50,172 nucleotides of DNA from the NCBI RefSeq assembly GCF_000003605.2, contig NW_003112467.1, positions 214,965 to 265,136 on the forward strand, written 5' to 3'. The stretch is from Saccoglossus kowalevskii (lineage: Eukaryota; Hemichordata; Enteropneusta; Harrimaniidae). Made by a program: the position numbers and the translations under genes. A model generated the notes under the pieces. The model ran no database searches. It saw only the letters and a list, made by a program, of their open reading frames with translations, and had not been told where the DNA came from. Each line of letters opens with the position of its first letter. Position 1 is the stretch's first letter. Of the stretch, positions 35,901-48,098 are shown piece after piece.

Positions 35901-38900
35901 ATACAGACACATCAAGTCTGTCAATTGAAGAAGATCATAAAGATATTATAATCAGAAGAAAGGAAGGAAGGAAAGGTCTTAAAAGTTTCTTTTCAAAACG
36001 AAAATCAAAAGAGTTCACACTAGGTGAAGTAACAATTGATGGTGATCAAGATGCTGAAGAGTTCAAAGAAGTAGATGTAACCCTTCAAATAGAAACAAAA
36101 CCTCCAGAAGTGGAAAGCCAATATGCAAATGATGCATTAAATCCTGATACCAGTGACATGACTGACATTCCACTATCATCATCAACAAACAAAAACACTC
36201 CTTTACCTGAAGGGAAAAGTGATGGGACAGATGTTTTTGATGAAAGGGAAGTTGAAATGACAATAACAGCTATAACACCAATTTCTGAAGTGGATATGAA
36301 AACTGAAGTGCTGTCAGAAGATTATAATCACAGTATGAGTAAGGACAAGGAAATAAAGAAAGAAAGTAGGACAGGTTTGAAAAGTTTCTTTGCAAAACGC
36401 AAGTCAAAAGAATTCCCACTGGGGGAAGTAACAAGTGATGTTAATCGAGAGGAAGTCTTCAAAGAAGTGGATGTAAATCCTGAAATAGAAACAGAACCTT
36501 CATTAGAAGTTAGAGACCAGAGTGAATGTTCGTCCATAAATCTTGAAGTCAGTGATCTGACTGAATTTCAACCATCTTCAACAAATAATAAAGCTGATTT
36601 ACCTGGAGAAAACATTGAAGTGAAACTAATTACAAAAGAAACAGCTGTACCAAAAATGTGTGAAGCTCAAATACAAACTGGTGTTACTTTAGATCTTAAT
36701 GACAGTAAAACTAAAAACAAGAAAGAGAAAAAGAAAGAGAAAAAGAAGGGTTTTAAAAATCCATTTGGTAAACAGAAGTCATATGATTTTAAACTTGACC
36801 ATGAAGACCAAGTAGATGTAATCGTTGAGACTATAAGACCTTCTGGATTGATAGAACACAGTATTCACACTTCAGATAATCTTGATGATACTGATCATGC
36901 ATTAACCCAACAATCTTCAAGTCAAGAAGCAAGCTTCACTGTGGAAAATGTCCATGAAATGGATGTGTCTGAAGATGTATTATCTGAGGATAAAGTTGTA
37001 AAAGATATAATAACAGATGAAGCTGTTACAGAAATATGTGAAGCCCAGGCAGATTTAGTGCCAGAACATGATGTAAAAGAAAAGAAAAAAGAACTTAGGA
37101 AAGGAAAGAAGGGTCTTAAAAGTCTGTTCGCAAAACGGAAGTCAAAAGACTTTACACTGGATGCAGAGAAAATTCATGTGGACCATGATAATGACTTCAA
37201 GATTATTGAAACGATACCAAACTTAGAAATGAATCAAAGTGAGAATTCTTCTCTGAATCACGAGATCGTCGGTGAAACTGATGTACATTTAGAAACGACG
37301 ATAAAAGATGAATCTACAGAAAAAACACTTTCACCAAAAACTCATGATGATAATAGACTAGCTGAAGTAATTCCAGAAAATCCAAAAGACAATAAGACAA
37401 AGAAAAAAGTATCTAAGAAGGATGGCAGGAAAAGTCTCCATAATATCTTTGCAAAACGAAAGTCAAAAGATCTGGATAAGTGTTTGAAGGAAGTGGGTGT
37501 AAACTCTGAAATGGAAAGGATATCTTCTTTAGAAGCAGCAGATCAAAGTGAAACTGGTCCTTTAAATCATAATGTCACCATTCAAGTTGATGTTCCACTA
37601 CATTCATCAAGTAATATAATGGATGTCACTGACGAGAAGGAGACTGCCTCAGATGTTTTGGAAGGTAAACAATCTAATGACCAAAAGCTTGAACCAGAAA
37701 TGTTGAATGTTTCAAAACAACTAGAAGTGTCTCCAGATGAATCATTACATCAAAATGAAGAAGTTACAATGCTAGATCCAACACAGCAAGGCAATTATTT
37801 TTTAGTTGAAGCAGGTGGCACTGGCAACATTCTCCAAGGGGATGTGTCACCTGTAGTATCAGTAATATCCCCTGACATTGCAGTTGACAACAGTTCAAAA
37901 GAAAACATTACATCAGACATAACTAAGCTAAATAAGAATAGTCAAGATGGGACAGACAACAAAGATGATGAAGCAAGCACTTCTGAAAGTATTGACTCAA
38001 ATGTTCCAAAGTTTGTAGATGTAACCAGTATAGTTAAGTTTAACAGTTACGTTCATGCAACTGATATTGAAGAAGGTGGCACTGCCCATGAATGTAGCAA
38101 AGCAGACACTGATGAGTCATCACAAATTGGGAAAATGACAGTTAAAAGCAGAATGAACACAGAAGAAACGTGTGTGCAAGTTATTAGAACAGAAACTGAT
38201 GATGTAGAGGACTCCATTAAAAAGATAAGCCTATATGTACCTATATTGTGTCACACAGAACACAATGAAGGATCTAATAGTCTTTTGTTATTAGAAAGGA
38301 AATCTGAACAGGAACACTCAGCTCCAAAACAAGCGGATGATTTAACACCATCTACCATACAGCTTGAACAAATGACTTTGGATAATACTGATGCTGAAAC
38401 TGTTGGACAATTCACAACTGTTGATGATGAGTTTGTTATTAGCAATGAATTTCATGAAAGTATTTATAACAATCCAAGCACTGGTAGTCTTCTCATCTCA
38501 AATATGCCAGAGTTACTAGTGACAACTGAAAGGGATGGACTGTCAGGCACCTTAGAATCAAATGAAAAGAGTGTAGCTGCTGAACAGTCAGACAAATTAC
38601 AATCAAGTGGATGGAATGTAGCTGCTGAACAGTCAGACAAATTACAATCAAGTGAAGGGAGTGTAGCTGTTGTACTGTCAGACACAATAGAATCATGTGA
38701 AGAGAGTGTAGCCACTAAACTGTCTGACCCAATAGAATCAAGTGGAGATGGTTTACCTGCTGAACAGTCAGACAAATTAAAATCAAGTGAGGAAAATGTA
38801 CTTGTTGTACTGTCCAACACCTTAGAATCAATTGCAGAAAGTGTAGCTGTTGTACTTTCGGACACCTTAGAATCAAGTGAAGAGAGTGTAGCTGCTGAAC

Positions 38901-41900
38901 TGCTCGACACCTTAGAATCAAGTGGAGACAGTGCAGCTGCTGAACAGACAGACAAATTAGAACCAAGTGGAAGGAATTTAACTGTTGGATTCTCTGACAC
39001 CATAGAATCAATGGAAGAGGCTGTAGATGTTGAACAGTCAGACGAATTAGAATCAAGTGGAGGGAGTGTAGCTGTTGTACTGTCAGACACCATAGAATCA
39101 AGTGGAGACAGTGTGGCTGCTGGACTGTTTGACACCTTAGAATCAAGTGAAGGGAGTGTAGCTGTTCTACTGCCAGACACCATTGAATCATGTGGAGATA
39201 GTGTAGCTGCTGAACTGACTGACCTCTTAGAATCAAGTGGAGGATGTATATCTGTTGGATTGACAGGCACCTTAGAATCAAGTGGAGGGAGTGTAACTGC
39301 TGAACTGCCTGACAATTTAGAATCAAGTGGCAGTAATGTAGCTGCTGAACTAGTCGACACCTTAGAATCAAGTGGAGATGGTGTATCTGCTGAGCAGTCG
39401 AGCAAATTAGAATCAGGTGAAGGGAATGTACCTGTTGTATTGTTCAACACCTCAGAATCAAGAGTGGGTTTAACTTTTGGAGTGCCAGATACCATAGAAT
39501 CAAACGAAGAGAATGTAGCTGCCAGACAGTCAAACACTTTGAAATTAAGAGGAAAANNNNNNNNNNNNNNNNNNNNNNNNNNNNNNNNNNNNNNNNNNNN
39601 NNNNNNNNNNNNNNNNNNNNNNNNNNNNNNNNNNNNNNNNNNNNNNNNNNNNNNNNNNNNNNNNNNNNNNNNNNNNNNNNNNNNNNNNNNNNNNNNNNNN
39701 NNNNNNNNNNNNNNNNNNNNNNNNNNNNNNNNNNNNNNNNNNNNNNNNNNNNNNNNNNNNNNNNNNNNNNNNNNNNNNNNNNNNNNNNNNNNNNAAAGTG
39801 TTCTGAGATGAATCCTATGGTTGGCTCATCATCACATGACATAACAATAAAGGATGAAGATATCAATCGGGAAATACAAGTCAATGCAGATGTCACAACT
39901 GAACCATCAACAACATCAAATAATGGTGGGCTGAATAAAGTACAGTTGAATACAGACGGTGATGATAGGGAAGACACAATGCAAATGGAGTTAGAATTAA
40001 CACACTATTCTGAATTATCAATGGAAAACACAAAGCAAATGTATCCATCTTCATCTGAAGAAGCAGCAACAGAGTATCTTGATAATGCTAGTCAAATATC
40101 TACACTAGTGGCTACTGCAGATGCAAAAGTCCAAATTGCAGTGATAGAGACACAGAATATCGAAGCCAGTAGCATGATTGAATACGCAGATGATATAGAT
40201 GGTATACAATATATTGTTGATGACAAGAAAGTAGAACACAATGCAGTGGTAGAAGTTCTAAAAACAGACGATTCTGAAGCAGATTTGCCTCAAATAGGAA
40301 ATATATATCACATAGATATGCACGAGTCCTTACAAGAACTTAATTTTCTCCCTGATTCAGCATCACCAATTGCATCATCTTCATCTTCGTCAATATCATC
40401 TGATTCAACTCTTATTGCAATAGAAAGGGGAACTGTTGGCAGAACAGGTGATTTTCAAGATCTGGAATTTGATGATAATCAGCCACCACCGGTGCCAACT
40501 TGCTCGCCTCCTGAATCAGACAGTGAAGAAATTGATATGGAGCCCACAACACGGCCTGAAAATCCGAATGATATTTGTGAAAATGAGAATGTACAGAATG
40601 ACTATGGGTCGCTTAATACTGCATTCGAAACTCAGATCAAATCAGAAACAGAAATCATTTCACCAGTACCTCCTCCACTGCATTTTCAAGATGAGTTTCA
40701 AGAACAGCAACACAAACTTGAAAGTGGGTCCTCTGAAGAAGATGATGCTCAACTTGACATTGGAACAAATGAGACCAAAATGCCTGTTGAAACAACACAA
40801 GAGGATATTACCCGGTCATCAGAGATTATTAAAACTGAAATTGAGTATCAACGAATGACAACTGTGATGGAGTTCAGTGTAAATGACAAATCAGTAAATG
40901 CAGAATGGAATCCAACTACAGAAGCTCAGCAGGAAATCCATTCAGTCATTGGACAACCATGTTTACTCCAGGTAACAATCCCACAATCAGATGGTAGGTG
41001 TGAGACGTCAGTAGAACAAACCCAAGTAGCAAGTGTGAGCATGATGACCGAAAAGAATGTATATGAAATTCAGGATTTCAAAGAAAATATAACATTACCA
41101 ACTGTAGAAATAGAAAATGATGTTCCGTCTACCCATGAAGAGCATATTTCATCAAATGTGACAGAAGGAGATGTAGTTCACCATGGATATACTGTACAGT
41201 CACTGACATTAGAACATACAGCAGTTGAATCAACAGTGGTAGAATATATTGAATATAACCAAAACAACAATGCTAGACATACAATTGTTTCTGGTCACAA
41301 AGGCAGCTATGATATCACTCCAGTTGAAGAAAATACTGATGATGCACTCTCAACTTCATCCTCCACTGAGAAAAGTGAATATTCAAAAAAGAAAGACAAG
41401 GACTGGAAAGGATTTAAGCTGTTTAAAAAGAAGAAACCTGAAACACTTAGTAAATCTAAGAAGCAAGAAGAAAAAGAAGAAACAAACATTCATGATGGGG
41501 CTACTGTCATGGGACAAGAAACTGACATTGCATTTACTGATGACAATGTTGTAGTGCAACATGACTGTGGAGTTGAGGATGGAGAATTTATAACTGATGT
41601 CTCAGTTGATGGCGATGAGAACCAAAACAAAGAAAATGACAAGTCAGCTACACAAACGAGTAAAGATCAACAGATAGATTATGACATTCAGTGTACAGAA
41701 GAACTGCTAAGTGTAGCTAAAACTGGAATTGACACTAAACAGTCCAAAAAGAAGGGTGGAACACTTAGTAAACTGTTCAAACGAAAGTCCCATACACGTG
41801 ATGGGTTTGAAGATGGTGAGGAAAAGGACAAAGGAAAGAAAAAAGAATTACAAGATGAGAAAAAGAAGAAAAAACTAAAAACTGAGAAAAAGGGAAAGAA

Positions 41901-44367
41901 AAATGAAGTGCCCATAAGTGATTATTTGTTTTCTCTTCAGCCATTTGATGAGAAATCAATTGAAATGACACATACAATGACTGCCGAAAAGCTTACAGAA
42001 GAGTCACCTGTTACACCTCACACCAAAAATATATCGCCACGTTTGAGACCAAGTACTAAAAAGAAAAGAGCTCCTTTGCCACCTGCAGCAGTTACAAAAA
42101 AACCTACAGCTGCCGTTATGTACAAAGAAAAAGCAGATCAACAGACACAGCCTTCAACACAAGCAACTGGAATACCTATTGGTATCACAGAAAATGACTC
42201 GGTGACAAAATGCCTGACATTGGATTCTTCTGCTAGTAAAGAGGAAGAAGAAAAGAAAACCCATGATGTGTCAACAATGAAAACACGGAAAAGAGCGCCA
42301 CCACCACCACCACCGCCAGCACTATCATCATCACCGTCAACTATTTCAGATGAAGAAAGCACAGTTATTGCTCCAGTGGAAATAAAAAATGAGGAAATGG
42401 ACAATAATCACATACAAGAACTAGAGCTGTCAGGTAGTAGTGATAACTACAATACAAATTGTATGCAGATTGAAAATGAAGACACACATGATGGTAATGC
42501 ATGCGATAGTTCTCAATTGTTTGATGCATTTGCCATGGACATTTCCACCATATCAAAAGTAGTACATGAAATGCCCCTTCCAGAAGGCATGCCACCACCT
42601 AAGCCAAAACGTTCATCATTAGACCTAGTCAACTACAATCCAGGAGATTTCAAAAAATCTGATCCATTTTTTGCATCACCAATTACTTCACAAGAGCTAT
42701 TAACTTCACCAAATGCAACCAACATGGAAGGTGATGTTACAGCAGTCAGCATTGCCAATCAACCTGAAGAATCAGGTCAAATTCAAATGGAAGAAGTGTT
42801 GGAAACTGTAGCAGCAGTTACAGTGAACTACAGTACTGATGATCAACAAAATAATACAGGTATTATTGAAGACACTGTGCAAGAACATCCCAATCAGCCC
42901 ACAGAAGCTAAAGAAAGAGGCCATACAGTGGACTTAGGGCATACAAATGAGACCGAAACAGACATGAATAAAAATATGGAGTGGGCTGATGTGAAAAGGA
43001 GACCGAGTGCTGCACAGAAGAGGAGACCAAGACCAGTGTCCATGGACGAGAGTTTTGCACCATCCCAAAAATACAGTGATGTTCGTATGAGGACAAAGAC
43101 AATATTGGCAGGTCTCAATAGTAACCACAAAGACAAAGAAGCTAACCGACGACATACCATTCATGGGGATAACTTAGTCAAGGATGATAATAAAAGAACA
43201 TTTATGTATGTTGACACTGAAACAACACACGGGAATGGTGGTAAACATTCTTTCAAACGTAATGAAAAAAAAAGTGATCCATCAATCTTTCAAGACTACG
43301 AAAATCTAATTGCATCTGCAAATAAAGCATTATCTCGTGTACATAGTGATCAAGAAATGAGCTGCACAGATTTGGATTCAGCGTGTAATAATAGATTAGA
43401 GACAGAGAAGCTGAGCGATGATAGAGCACAAGAAAATCTAAATCTTACTGAAGGACCTAACTCTTCGAATTCAGAAAATGGTAAGAAGATGTATAAGGCA
43501 CAAAGTGTGGTGTCTGTAGCTCCATTGAGTAGACATGATAAGGAGAGACACAGACCAGATGATGATTCAGTGGTTTCTCTTTCATTTGCAGCTGCACCTA
43601 TTGAAGTTGGGGAGAGAGCCACATCACCAATAACAAATGAACACCAATCAGTAGACATTCCCTCTGTAGTTGGCCTATCAAAGGTCAAGATACGATTACG
43701 AAGTCCAACTAGGCTGAAAAGACGAAAAAGGGAAGAAGAAACGAAAACCCAACCTGTGACAAGCAAAAAAGAAGAGTGGGTACCATCATGGAATACAAAA
43801 GAGCGTACTAAAGAACATGATGATGATGAAATGATCATGGTACATGCAAAGCCCATATTTATTGAGGAGTCACCTGAACTTCTGGAATCAACGCTGGCAA
43901 ATGCTGCAACTTCTGAAATTTCACAACCGCCACCTCTGCAAAACCCATCAGCAGAATATGACCAACCGCTCAAAGAACAATTTTGGAAAATGGCACCAAT
44001 TGAGCTCCAAGAGCTGATACAAGAGCAGCAAAGAAAAATGGAAGATTTGCAGGATCAGATGAATAGATTCCAGTCATCGTCATCAACAACAGAACAATAT
44101 CCAGTGCCTATGTCTATGTATGGTTCAACTGTTCATAGCAGTCAACCACAAATGTATCTCAACAGTGCAGGACATATAATACATTCTCCACAACCAGTAT
44201 ATACAATGCAACCAACAATTTCTGTACAAGGTGTAGTGCCAATACAAGTTATGACACCGCAAGTACCAATGCAGACTGTAGAAATGCATCCATCATTTAC
44301 TGCAATACACATGCAAGGACAAATTCCAGAAAGCTTGTCACGGCAAACAAATAGAAAAGATTTATAA
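29991..44367 (+). CDS. AHNAK/periaxin-like giant protein: rest of PDZ plus ~4,700-residue body (giant terminal exon)
   Basis: The acceptor TTATCACTAG|gtgac restores G-DKIRSVTVHFDKIAYEDALTIL; VxFDxxxYEDALxxL is the periaxin/AHNAK PDZ signature and the domain ends near MELERE (about 30100). Without a stop until the gap at 39557, and again from 39795 to TAA at 44365-44367, the exon encodes an acidic, Ser/Thr/Glu/Asp/Lys-rich, largely disordered protein. Visible features: poly-Ser runs (about 30967-31010 and 32810-32845); at least twelve basic-aromatic motifs of the type K-G-L-K-x-F-F-x-K-R-K-S-K; three KKGHxKKxSRD motifs (about 34090-34475); a 15-residue tandem repeat (38546-39556); two KRAP proline motifs (42061-42084, 42288-42321) and PLPEGMPPPKPKR (about 42571), all possible SH3 ligands; a short Gln/Glu coiled coil (about 43975-44070); and a Met/Gln/Pro/Val tail. 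One uninterrupted giant 3' exon is also the layout of vertebrate AHNAK and periaxin. By family analogy it is a submembrane or cytoskeletal scaffold. Confidence 0.85.
35975..37560 (+). repeat. Five long protein repeats (~107-133 aa) with a basic-aromatic core
   Basis: The cores start at 35975 (GLKSFFSKRKSKEF), 36374 (GLKSFFAKRKSKEF), 36749 (GFKNPFGKQKSYDF), 37112 (GLKSLFAKRKSKDF) and 37433 (SLHNIFAKRKSKDL), spaced 133, 125, 121 and 107 codons apart. Between them, acidic segments share weaker landmarks such as FKEVDV..EIET, DQSE...LN.E and VLSED. They are degenerate tandem duplications inside the exon. Confidence 0.75.
38546..39556 (+). repeat. 45-bp coding repeat (15 residues), about 22 copies
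   Basis: The consensus is SDTLESSGDSVAAEL in single-letter code. Units alternate between a VAAEQ/SDKL type and a VAVVL/SDTI type, hinting at higher-order units. Length is kept at 45 bp except for one irregular copy near 39455-39475, so the frame has been protected while the array expanded. The array runs into the assembly gap at 39557. Confidence 0.95.
39557..39794. other. Assembly gap (238 N) inside the giant exon
   Basis: The frame to the left has a codon boundary exactly at 39557. The frame to the right uses 39795 as the last base of a codon. A continuous exon therefore needs a gap length of 2 modulo 3, whereas 238 is 1 modulo 3. The stated gap size is thus probably wrong, and the apparent TGA at 39809-39811 in the left-hand frame is an artefact. 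A hidden intron is a less likely alternative. Confidence 0.9.
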
Positions 44368-46760
44368 ATGTAATCCACCTTACAGTAGTGTCAAGTTCGT
44401 TTCTATGATTGCTGGCGATAGTGAATATGTCTTTGCTAATACGTATTTGTATGTAAGATAAAAAGGATGTCTTATTACAATTAAACAGTCATAAAAACGC
44501 TCACACCACTGTAAGGAGGAATAGTCAACTTGTCATCAAATTATAACGATACTATTTTTCAGTAATTTTCGGGAAATGTTTACATGTATGTTGGGCCAGT
44601 ACTACTCAGGACAGTTTTTTTTTTTTATATTTCGATGAAAAACATTCAAAAATACCTTGTATGGGACAGTTAATTAGTTCCTGTATATATCATAAAATAA
44701 AACAATACACGCATATAAGGCATTGAACCATGTCTGATATTCTGATAAAGTTTAACATTAATTTCATATACGAGAAAGTCATTTAACAAGGAAATTGATG
44801 ATTGATTTCTTTTAATTTACATCAAGAATGCGCAAGAACTGTTCATAGAACAGGTTGAAAACCATTTTATGGATATGACCTTCAATATTCGATACTCAAG
44901 TATTTCAAAATCACATGCTGGTATATTATTTTAGCAATTAGGGTTTATAGAATTTCAATATCGATATTGTATAGCTAGTTTTAAATTTTAAAATACTGAA
45001 AATTTGATCATGTCTCGATTTTAAACATTTTAGACAAAAAAATGAATGTTGATGCTAAATTAATAATATGGCTCCAATACTGCCTGTGTGTATATTTAAT
45101 AATAATGTAAAAATGGAATGACTATTTACAATACCAAATCATATCAAACATATGTATTAAGCTATACAGTATTAATAACAAAACAAAAAATAAGTTATTC
45201 TAAATCTATGACATTTACCCAACACTTCTTTACTATGCAATATTACTCTTTAGCAATATATACATAACTTTTTATTCCCTGATACTATATTTTGGGTATC
45301 AGAAATCTGTTTAAGCCAGAAATACGTTTCATCTCATTTTTCACTTATACCTGAAATAGAATATTTTTTAGTAATTTTCAAAGATGTGCATGTTAAAAAG
45401 CAAGATTCTAAAACACAGGATCAAACACAAATTTAACATATTCTTTCTACATTTCTATTATGCAGAAAGAGATCACCCTGTGGTTTCATTGTGTATCTTT
45501 TTTATCTTTTTTATCTTTGGTTTCATATATATCTTAAGAATGTATACTATTTTATATATAATGTATTTTTTTAGATTTCTAAGGCAAGCAGCAGTAAAAG
45601 GAATGTGACAGAAGACCTAAATCAAAAATGACATCAGCTTTTGTTTGACAAGAAATAGCTAAATAGAATGATCTCAGTGGAAGCTGAGATTAACAGGGGG
45701 TTGGGCAAGGGGATAAATTTGTAAATTTGAAACTAACATATTAAATATTTCAAGTTAATTTGTATTTTATTTGTACATTTGTACTCCCTAGTATTTATTC
45801 GTCAAAATTTAAAAACCTTTGGGTGTCATATTTTTTCCAGCCAAATTTTGGTACATTTTTACTATTTTATTTGATAATTTTAAGCTAAATGAACATACAC
45901 CATATTGGTTATGGGACTCCATCAAAATTTGAGAAAAAGATGAAAATTATGTTGTGGTTTTTTTTTGGTTTTTTTTGTATAGGATGGCTAAAGTTTACTC
46001 AAAAGGTGAATCTTGTAATTTTGTTAAATTTCTAAACACTGAACATAAAGAAAATTGAACGAGACCTCCTCACCTAGCAGAATGTTTTGAATGAAGATAA
46101 CTCATTTTGCAGTCTAATGGCTACAAGTTTTTTCGGGTGATTACTATGGTCAAAGTATATCTTCATATTTTGAAAAATTCATCGAGTATAGCTTAACACT
46201 TCAGGAAATTGATATTTTAGTAAATTTCTATTAAGATTAATATTTTAACTATTACATTCATTCTCTCAATTCCGTATGTTCAAAGGTTAGAACTCTTTTA
46301 ACAAATCAATGTTAAGCAATTGCCATAGAATGTATTTTAATATAGAATTTCTGAGACATGCACATATTACCAAGACTTTAACCATTCACACTGTGTAACA
46401 AACAGGAAATGTATTCAATTTTTTTTAATTGAAATGCATGCACTGTGAAGCTTTAAAATTAGGATTCTTAAATATTTCTATATGATGACTTTTTTAAGAA
46501 GTCACTTTTTTGAATATCTGTTACTTACTGTTAATTTTGTACCATAAATTCCTCAATTTGCAATCATCAGTTTTGGTATAATTCGAGATAGTAGGCTAAA
46601 CAAAGGCAACACTTTGTTTTTTAGTGCATGCCAACCTCATTCATCCATATATTTTTTTATTTGTTGGTAATAATATTTTATCAATACTATTTGCTGGTAC
46701 AACAACATTAGACTTACCAAGATATTATCTGTAAGCTCTATATAAGTCAAAAGTAATAAC
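44368..46760. other. 3' UTR and downstream non-coding DNA
   Basis: Very AT-rich sequence with poly-T tracts and no supported gene. The 3' UTR of the giant gene covers at least its start. Confidence 0.45.
44696..44701 (+). promoter_or_regulatory. Candidate polyadenylation signal of the giant gene
   Basis: AATAAA lies 329 bp after the stop codon in AT-rich 3' flank. Alternative downstream signals cannot be excluded. Confidence 0.4.
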
Positions 46761-46963
46761 TACTGTGAAATACTTTATTTTCGTTCGAATTAATTTTTGC
46801 TGAAAAGGCTTTTTGGGCGTTTTGTATGGAATTTATTTTCATGAATTTTGATGAGTTTAATGTGAAATATAGGAAAAATGTATATTCGCTAGATTTTATT
46901 TTTTTACGGAATCATCCCTTCAGCGAAAATAAATTCCAAGCGAAAATAAAGTATTCTACAGTA
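46761..46963. mobile_element. 203-bp MITE with ~46-bp terminal inverted repeats
   Basis: The left end 'tactgtgaaatactttattttcgttcgaattaatttttgctgaa' (46761-46805) matches the reverse complement of the right end (46916-46963), which reads 'tactgtagaatactttattttcgcttggaatttattttcgctgaagg'. The interior of about 110 bp has no coding capacity. This is the structure of a miniature inverted-repeat DNA transposon. A clear target-site duplication is not obvious. Confidence 0.85.
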
Positions 46964-48095
46964 ATACACATAACTCAATAATTCCTATTTCATAGATTGA
47001 ACGACTAAATGATTGTAAATGACAATAACAAATCAAAAATACGCATTTGTATGTAGTAAAAACCTTGCAAATCTGCACTTCAGACAAATACCTTTTTAAA
47101 TATCAGAAATATGGAAATGCATATTTAACTTTAATTCTCTGAGCCCCAAAATCCACTTTTGTCACCTTCCAAAAAATCTGCATACAAGTTTCCATATTTT
47201 TTCAAATAGGTCCAAAATTACCGTTAAAAAAAAATGTCACAAAATTTTGGCAGGAAAAATTATGAAGTTCAAAGGAATAATATATCACGATTAGTGGTAG
47301 TTGCTGCTTCGTTCAAATATGGAGCTCACAGAAAATAGTAAATGTAGCTCATTTGTATAGTAAACTGAAGCATTTTTATATTATTTTATGTAATCAGCGA
47401 GTTCTAACACATTACTTTTTATTGTAAGATTTGTGTTCAAAGTTGGGGCTGAATCCTGTAACGAATCCATTATTTTACTCTTTATTACAATCATTTCCAT
47501 AAATATATTACTATTATTCTAGCTATAACATAGAATCAAAAATTTGGTTTTCTGTGTAGATTAGTTACCGTTCTTTCACTACCGACGTCTTTCCCACCAC
47601 TTTTTTTAAAATAGATTTTTATTACTTTTTTTTTTAATTGGAACACAAATAATTGTGTTGTGATATGGTAATGTGGGGGGAAAGAGGGATAATTTGAGGG
47701 TCAGTGAACACATATACTCAATGTAACAACAATTATGTATTTATTACCAACAACTGATTGAAAATGAATTTAAGTCTTTTTTTTTTACTAACTCAATGCA
47801 CATTATTTTATACAGCTTATTGTTCAATTAATCATGGCAAACATTGTTAGTGCTGGAGATCTTGGAGCTTTCACTATTATTGTCAACGTCAATATTGTCA
47901 CCTTCCACAAGTAGTCCTCTTCCACTGAATGAATTATTATTACCATATTTGCACTATTAGAAGTGCATCTAAGTAAGTAAGCAACTATGTGAGATTGATT
48001 CAACACAACACTAAATTATAGAATGATTTTATAATCTGGTCCTAGAAAAGATATGTTGAGAAAGATAGATATAACTTGATATGACTGCAAACTTC
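46964..48095. other. Non-coding DNA
   Basis: AT-rich, with no supported gene or repeat. Confidence 0.4.
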
Positions 48096-48098
48096 TTC

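Noticed and set aside
38464-39537. 357-codon minus-strand frame opposite the giant exon
   Set aside because: Shadow of the 45-bp coding repeat; the plus-strand frame is far longer and spliced to a PDZ domain.
44353-44367. C-terminal RKDL as an ER-retention signal
   Set aside because: It does not match KDEL/HDEL (only the last three residues are similar), and the protein end is predicted to be cytoplasmic.
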